From positions 11,651 to 75,650 of the forward strand of contig NZ_BMNT01000020.1 in the NCBI RefSeq assembly GCF_014646695.1: a stretch of 64,000 nt of DNA, read 5' to 3'. Under the pieces are notes generated by a model. The model had not been told where the DNA came from. It saw nothing but the letters and a program-made list of their open reading frames with translations, and did no database searches. The position numbers were made by a program, and so were the translations under genes. Positions 59,098 to 64,000 of the stretch are shown in pieces (within the stretch, counting starts at the first letter, position 1; each line of letters begins with the position of its first letter). This DNA is from Sphaerisporangium melleum. GTDB lineage: Bacteria; Actinomycetota; Actinomycetes; Streptosporangiales; Streptosporangiaceae.

Positions 59098-60177
59098 TCA
59101 GCCGGCGCGGCGCAGGGGCGGACGCCGCGTCCAGGTCGCCCAGCGCCAGATCCATTCGAGCGGCCCCTGCCGGTAGCGGCGCAGCCAGAGGGTGGAGAAG
59201 AGCCACTGGGCCGCGAGGATGGTGCCGGCCAGCGCGTACACCGCCGTCCAGGATGAGCGGAGCGGCAGTTCGAAGACCCGGTCGGCGATGATGACGAGGA
59301 CCGTGGCCGTCAGGTAGTTGGTCAGCGCCATCCGGCCGAGCGGTTCGAAGACGGCCCGCAGCACCGGCCGTAGCGGCGTCCGCAGCAGGACCAGCAGCGT
59401 GCAGACGTACGCCCCGGCGAGCAGCAGTCCCGGCACGGCGAGCGCCAGAGCGAAATCGATGGCGTGCCCGTCGTCCGGCCGGGTCCCGGCCTGCCACCAC
59501 AATACGAGCGCCGCGCCGGCCGCGAAGGCCGCTGCCAGTGCGAGGGGAACCTTGGCAGACCGCTCGATGCGGTCGATGACACCGAACCGGGTCAGCGCCG
59601 AGCCCAGCAGGAACAGCGCGGGGACCAGCGTGATGCCGCCGCCGTACAGGGCGAGGGACGTCGCCGCCAGCACGGCGGCCAGCACGGAGACGGCCCAGCG
59701 TGGCAGCCAGGTCGAGGGGAGCAGCACCACGAGCCCGACGACGGCGTAGATGGTGAGGACGTCGCCGCGCCACAGCACCATGTGCGCCAGGCCGAAGCCG
59801 AGCAGCACCAGCAGCCGGCGCAGCAGCAGCACCCGGGGGCGGGCCGTGCGGTGCGCGGCGGAGTCCAGCAGCAGGGAGAACCCGATGCCGAACAGCAGCG
59901 AGAAGATCGGGAAGAACCGCTGCTCGACCAGCAGCCCCATCCACGCGTTCTCGGGGGGTGCGCCCGCTCCGGTCACCACCATGGGGCCGGTGTTGGCGAT
60001 GGGCTGCACGTTGGCCAGCAGGATGCCGCACAGGGCGAACCCGCGGATGACGTCGAGCGCGGCGATGCGGCTTCGGCGGCCGGGGGTGGCCGCAGGATCC
60101 ACGACGCCGGCGGGCGCGCGTCGTACTGTTCGGCCGCGCACTTCGGCCGGGTCGGGGAGGAGATCGTCGGGAGGCAT
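59098..60177 (-). CDS. DUF418-family membrane protein
   Basis: The protein of about 359 residues has around ten TM helices and the DUF418 marks: RIAALDVIRGFALCGILLAN at the start, EQRFFPIFSLLFGIGFSLLL, and FEPLGRMALTNYLTATVLVI and GPLEWIWRWATW at the C-terminus. It is related to YeiB and acyltransferase-3-like membrane proteins; the function is unknown. ATG 60177 (or 60213) is the start. Confidence 0.9.
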   Translation of the reverse strand: MPPDDLLPDPAEVRGRTVRRAPAGVVDPAATPGRRSRIAALDVIRGFALCGILLANVQPIANTGPMVVTGAGAPPENAWMGLLVEQRFFPIFSLLFGIGFSLLLDSAAHRTARPRVLLLRRLLVLLGFGLAHMVLWRGDVLTIYAVVGLVVLLPSTWLPRWAVSVLAAVLAATSLALYGGGITLVPALFLLGSALTRFGVIDRIERSAKVPLALAAAFAAGAALVLWWQAGTRPDDGHAIDFALALAVPGLLLAGAYVCTLLVLLRTPLRPVLRAVFEPLGRMALTNYLTATVLVIIADRVFELPLRSSWTAVYALAGTILAAQWLFSTLWLRRYRQGPLEWIWRWATWTRRPPLRRAG

Positions 60178-60430
60178 GGGGCCATCCTGGAGAATCGTCC
60201 CTATCGCCGGCATTGACCGAAAGCCCGGTTCATGCCGTCCGCCACCGTACTTTCAGCCGACCCTCCGCCGCGCCGCCCGATCCACGGCCGCCGGGCCGGC
60301 GACGCGGCCGATTCGATAACGCCGGAGCCCGGCCCGCTCGATGCCGCCAGATCGGCAACCCCGCCGCTTCACTGCCTCCAGACCAGCGACCCGACCGGCC
60401 CTCCAGGCCCGGCCGCCCGCGTTCAGGACC

Positions 60431-60985
60431 TCAGGTGGCGACGACCGCCTCGTCCCAGGCGCGGTCGAGGATCTCCTGCACGGTCTCGTCCGGGGTCTGG
60501 CCGGAGGTGTCCAGCCAAAGCCCGATGCGCGGCGTTCCTTCGCGCAGCCCCTGGTCGAGTTGGGCCACGGTCCAGTCCCGGTAGCCGGTCTTCGCCCGTG
60601 ACCGCTCCCGCTCGGCGACGGTCGCCGCGTCGGGCGCGAGGACGACGACGAGCAGTGGAGCGCTGCTGAATAGGGAGACGAATTGGGTGAGTTCGGGGCC
60701 GAGGACGACGTCCTGCACGATCGCCGTGAAGCCGGCCGCGAAGTACGCGTCGGCGGTGGACGCCGCGAGCCGGTACCGGAGGTGCAACTGCCGGAGTGCC
60801 TCCGGAGCCGGGTCAGGGGTCATCCCGGCTGCGCCGTTCACGATCATCCGGCGGAAGAGGTCGCCCCGGATGTGCGCGGATCGCGGCAGCCGTTCGGCGA
60901 GCCCTTGCGCGACGGTCGACTTGCCCGCGGCGGAGATCCCGGTGATCAGCACAACGGCCTTCGGACGATCCGCGCGCTCCCGCAT
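60431..60985 (-). CDS. P-loop kinase/phosphotransferase
   Basis: The 184-residue protein has Walker A GISAAGKST, GDLFRRMIVNG, an FTAIVQDVVLGPEL strand and LLVVVLAPDAATVAERERSR lid region, as in chloramphenicol phosphotransferase-like and gluconate-kinase-like P-loop enzymes. The substrate could be a sugar, nucleoside or drug. The frame extends further upstream, but the domain begins at ATG 60985. Confidence 0.85.
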   Translation of the reverse strand: MRERADRPKAVVLITGISAAGKSTVAQGLAERLPRSAHIRGDLFRRMIVNGAAGMTPDPAPEALRQLHLRYRLAASTADAYFAAGFTAIVQDVVLGPELTQFVSLFSSAPLLVVVLAPDAATVAERERSRAKTGYRDWTVAQLDQGLREGTPRIGLWLDTSGQTPDETVQEILDRAWDEAVVAT

Positions 60986-61239
60986 ACCGCGATCTTGCCG
61001 CACATCACCGCCCGGTGGCGACGCTTCGGCCGGCGGGCGGCATGCCGAGCCTAGCTCCAACCACCGACAACTTTTACAGTCTTGACAGGACAGATGTTCG
61101 GTGGCAGCGTGTCGGGCATCGCGCATCGGGGCAGGTGGTGACCGTGACCGGCCGCCGGACCCGCGCCCCCGCTCTCGGCACCCGAGATTCGGGCGATGGC
61201 GCCGAACCAGCAGGAGACCCGTTCGAAAGGACACCAGAC

Positions 61240-61851
61240 ATGAGAAGCCTGATCGCCAGCACCTTCATGACGCTCGACGGCGTCATGCAGGCTCCGGGAG
61301 GCCCCGGCGAGGACGACGACGGCGGCTTCACGCACGGCGGCTGGTCGGTGAACTACTGGGACGAGCACGTGGTCCGGTTCATGGACGAGACGATGAGCGA
61401 GCCGTTCGACCTCGTCCTCGGGCGCAGGACCTATGACCTCTTCGCCGGCTACTGGCCGAACGCGTCGGAGGACGAAGGCGCCAAGCCGCTCAACGAGGCC
61501 GTGAAGTACGTCGCGTCCCGCGGCCGTCCCGACCTGGAGTGGCACAACTCGGTCCTGATCGAGGGGGACGTCGCCGAAGCCGTCGCGGCGCTGAAGCGGG
61601 AGGACGGGCCGGAGCTGCAGGTGCACGGCAGTGCGAACCTCATGCGGACGCTGCTGCGCCACAACCTCATCGACCGGTTCCGTCTGCTGATCTTCCCCGT
61701 CGTCGTCGGGACGGGGAAGCGCCTGTTCGAGGAGGGCACCATCCCGGCCGGGCTGAAGCTCCTCGCCAGTGACGTCTCCACGACCGGGGTCGTGATGGGC
61801 ACGTACGAGCCGGTGGGCGACATCGTCCCCGGCACCTTCGCCCGGGACTGA
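61240..61851 (+). CDS. Dihydrofolate reductase-like (RibD C-terminal) protein
   Basis: The 203-residue protein matches the RibD C-terminal/DHFR-like family: MRSLIASTFMTLDGVMQAPG, FDLVLGRRTYDLFAGYWP, ELQVHGSANLMRTLLRHNLI and RLLIFPVVVGTGKRLFEEGT. Such proteins are NADPH-dependent reductases of mostly unknown substrate. ATG 61240 follows GAAAGG. It converges on the subtilase gene. Confidence 0.92.
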   Translation: MRSLIASTFMTLDGVMQAPGGPGEDDDGGFTHGGWSVNYWDEHVVRFMDETMSEPFDLVLGRRTYDLFAGYWPNASEDEGAKPLNEAVKYVASRGRPDLEWHNSVLIEGDVAEAVAALKREDGPELQVHGSANLMRTLLRHNLIDRFRLLIFPVVVGTGKRLFEEGTIPAGLKLLASDVSTTGVVMGTYEPVGDIVPGTFARD

Positions 61852-61868
61852 CACCAGGGTCCGCACGC

Positions 61869-61905
61869 CGGAGCCCCCGGCCGGAAGGGATGGCCGGGGG
61901 CTCCG
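61869..61905. terminator. Convergent terminator hairpin
   Basis: A perfect 14-bp stem (CGGAGCCCCCGGCC and complement, loop GGAAGGGAT) lies between the reductase and the subtilase genes. Confidence 0.92.
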
Positions 61906-61976
61906 GGTGCCGTCAAGGACGGCGGTCCGCACGAGGACCGTCGACGGTCCTGTTCCTCCTGGTCAGCGGCTACGGT

Positions 61977-64000
61977 CTAGTTGACGCTGACCACCGTGCC
62001 CGGGCCGCCGGCGTACTCGACGTACCCGGTGTGCCGGGCGCCGCCGGTCAGGCCGGACCAGGCGACCGTCACGTCCAGCGGGGTGCCCGGCGTCACCTTC
62101 GGGCGCTCCGGGGAGACGGTCAGCGTGCCGATGCCGCCCTTGGCGGTCACGAAGTTGGCCTGCAGGCCGAACGCCGTCGTCGTGGTGCCCGGCAGCTCGC
62201 CGAAGGTGACCACCGCCAGCACGTACGTCCCGGGCTTGGGGCTCGGCACGCTGAGCGTGGCGTCGTTGGCGTAGTCCGACACGCCGACCAACTCAGAGCC
62301 GGAGCCGATCGCGGTGTCGCCGTCCTTCTGGTAGAAGAGCGCCGTGATCAGCGCGGCGTTCGGGTCGTCCGTCCGCACGGTGAGCTGCATGGCCTTGGTG
62401 CCCGGCGCGACGGTGACCTTGTAGTCCTTCTCGGCGTCGTTCTCGGTGGAGGCCACCGTGCCGGCGATCGGCGCCGCGGCGGCGAAGCCGTAGGCCTTGA
62501 TCGGGAACTTCGCCAGGCCGGGGGTGACCTGGAAGGTGGCGGTGCCGGACTCCCCGCTCCCCTTGACCGTGGTGGGGGCGACGGCGGCCTGCGGGGTCAC
62601 CACGACGGGGCTGTGCACGGTCGTGCCGGCCCCGGTCCAGGTCAGCGAGCCGATCTGGGCCCCGGTCGTGCTGCCGGACTTCACGCCGAAGGTGACGGTG
62701 AACTCCTTGGTCTGCCCGGCGGCGGTGAATTTCAGCGTGTGCGGGCTCAGCTTGGCGCTGACGCCCGGGATGTCGAGCTTGCCGTGGTACACGCCGGGGG
62801 TCACCGCGGTGACGCGGCGGGTGATGGTCGTGGTGCCGAGCAGTTGGCCGACCGCGATGGACGGGTAGTTCAGCTGGCTGGTCTCGATGGGGGCCACGCC
62901 GGTGCCGGTGTGCACGCCACGGCCTTCGAGGTAGCCGAGCCAGTCCTGCGCGCCCGAGTCGTACACCAGACCCGGGTCGAACATCCTGGCCGGGGTGACC
63001 TCGCCGGAGCCGTGGGCGAAGACGTCGGTGCTGGTCTCGCCGGTCGCGGTCTTGATCTCACCGGCGGTGGTCATCATCGCCGACTTGACCGACATCGGGG
63101 ACATGGTCGGATATTTGGCCAGATAGAGCGCGGCCAGTCCGGCGATGTGCGGCGCGGCCATCGAGGTGCCGGAGTAGAAGTCGAACTCGTGCCCGTGGTT
63201 GCTCGGCGGTGCGACCGCCGCGAGGATCGACACACCAGGGGCGGCGATGTCCGGCTTGAGGAGGTTCCCGCCGTTCGTCAGGGACGGTCCGCGGGAGGAG
63301 AAGCTCGCGATCTGCGGGTACGGCATGCTCGTCCCACCGGGAACGAGGGTGGCCTGTGCCCCCGCGGTGCCGGCGTACGTGCGCACGGTGGCGGCGTCAG
63401 GGGTGTTCAGGTGCACGGTCGGCACCGAGTGCAGGTCGCCGTCCGTGCTCTGGTCGCCGGGGTTGACCAGCACCATGCCGGCGCCGCCCGCCCGCGCGAC
63501 CTCCGCGGACTTCTCCACCCGGGCGTTGACCCCCCGGTCGCAGACGACGATCTTCCCGGCGGTCTTGGCCGGGTCCAGGCTGCCGGAGACGCACAGCGTG
63601 GCGTCACCGTCGGTGGCGGAGGCGTTCTTCACCGCGACGGCCCGCACCAGCGGCGCCGGGCCGACCGCGCCGGTGAGGGTGGTGCTGACACCGGTGAAGG
63701 TGCGGCCGTCACCGAGGCGCACGCTGCCGGAGTACGGCGCGACGCTGCTCGCCGCCACCGTGGTCTGCCAGGGCGCGGTGTTGTCCAGCGTGCTCGCGTC
63801 CGGGCCGCTGTTGCCACCGGCCGTGGAGACGAAGATCCCGGCGGCGGCCGCGTGCAGGAACGCGAGCTGGGTCGGCTCGGTGGGGTCGGACTCGAAGATG
63901 CTGCCCACCGAGTAGTTGATCACATCGACGCCGTCGGCGACGGCCTGGTCGATCGCGGCGACCAGGTCCTGGTCGGTGCCACCGGTCGCGTTCGCCGTCT
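61977..64000 (-). CDS. S8 subtilisin-like protease, N-terminus beyond window
   Basis: The frame is open at the window edge, so the signal peptide, propeptide and catalytic Asp and His lie outside. Visible are DGVDVINYSVGS, the oxyanion Asn region (FVSTAGGNSG), a PA-type insert (GKIVVCDRGVNARVEKSAEV), the catalytic Ser in FYSGTSMAAPHIAGLAAL, and C-terminal Fn3-like/beta domains. The architecture is that of large secreted subtilases with a PA domain. At least 674 residues are inside the window. Confidence 0.93.
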   Translation of the reverse strand, partial: TANATGGTDQDLVAAIDQAVADGVDVINYSVGSIFESDPTEPTQLAFLHAAAAGIFVSTAGGNSGPDASTLDNTAPWQTTVAASSVAPYSGSVRLGDGRTFTGVSTTLTGAVGPAPLVRAVAVKNASATDGDATLCVSGSLDPAKTAGKIVVCDRGVNARVEKSAEVARAGGAGMVLVNPGDQSTDGDLHSVPTVHLNTPDAATVRTYAGTAGAQATLVPGGTSMPYPQIASFSSRGPSLTNGGNLLKPDIAAPGVSILAAVAPPSNHGHEFDFYSGTSMAAPHIAGLAALYLAKYPTMSPMSVKSAMMTTAGEIKTATGETSTDVFAHGSGEVTPARMFDPGLVYDSGAQDWLGYLEGRGVHTGTGVAPIETSQLNYPSIAVGQLLGTTTITRRVTAVTPGVYHGKLDIPGVSAKLSPHTLKFTAAGQTKEFTVTFGVKSGSTTGAQIGSLTWTGAGTTVHSPVVVTPQAAVAPTTVKGSGESGTATFQVTPGLAKFPIKAYGFAAAAPIAGTVASTENDAEKDYKVTVAPGTKAMQLTVRTDDPNAALITALFYQKDGDTAIGSGSELVGVSDYANDATLSVPSPKPGTYVLAVVTFGELPGTTTTAFGLQANFVTAKGGIGTLTVSPERPKVTPGTPLDVTVAWSGLTGGARHTGYVEYAGGPGTVVSVN

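Noticed and set aside
1-64000. CRISPR array
   Set aside because: No set of short direct repeats with unique spacers was seen; the repeats present are long tandem units or low-complexity coding DNA.

Overview
The window is GC-rich actinomycete chromosome with strong GC3 codon bias. The gene set (several secreted CBM2 cellulose-binding proteins, GH11 xylanase, GH6 cellulase, mycothiol-type DinB protein, F420/PPOX-type flavoprotein, BTAD regulator, class II lanthipeptide genes and a decayed actinomycete-type integrase beside a tRNA) suggests a filamentous soil actinomycete, probably of the Streptosporangiales. That placement is inference from gene content.

Layout. 0.2-8.6 kb: an operon of two ABC ATPases and two very large FtsX-type permeases. 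9.1-10.8 kb: a lipoprotein and an Fn3-CBM2 protein. 11.1-14.0 kb: an SDR oxidoreductase divergent from an Rrf2 regulator over three tandem palindromic operators, then an MFS exporter. 14.4-20.6 kb: a propeller-like lipoprotein gene broken by one in-frame TGA, a DrrAB-like ABC exporter, and a BTAD/NB-ARC regulator overlapping it convergently. 20.9-29.7 kb: NTF2-like, GNAT, peptidase-E-like, a membrane-anchored XRE protein with an NBR1-like Ig domain, three secreted cell-wall enzymes (two sharing a recently duplicated I36-like cassette), a winged-helix protein and a cyclase. 29.8-38.9 kb: a plant-polymer block (GH11-CBM2, PQQ sugar dehydrogenase-CBM2, CBM2-GH6) mixed with YtrA-type GntR, OsmC and NADAR genes. 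39.7-43.1 kb: two near-identical class II lanthipeptide precursors and a LanM.

43.1-52.9 kb is an accessory island beside a tRNA-Arg(ACG). Integrase fragments lie at both ends, and IS30 and IS256 transposase remnants and broken XRE regulator genes lie inside or at its edge. It also holds a small-gene operon with paired palindromic operators, a GntR/UTRA regulator and a Nudix hydrolase. The most unusual content is a tightly packed three-gene operon (50.5 to 46.6 kb, minus strand): an NrtR-like Nudix/HTH protein, a nucleoside-phosphorylase-domain protein, and a four-TM protein. The last two carry the same RHIM/amyloid-like motif, as expected if a sensor templates a membrane effector. I regard this as the best candidate for an undescribed defence or cell-death module.

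53.0-64.0 kb returns to ordinary chromosome: an S4 RNA-binding protein, a kinase-like ATPase remnant, a two-component system, a PPOX flavoprotein, MarR, DinB-like, DUF418 and P-loop kinase genes, a RibD/DHFR-like reductase, and an S8 subtilase cut by the window end.
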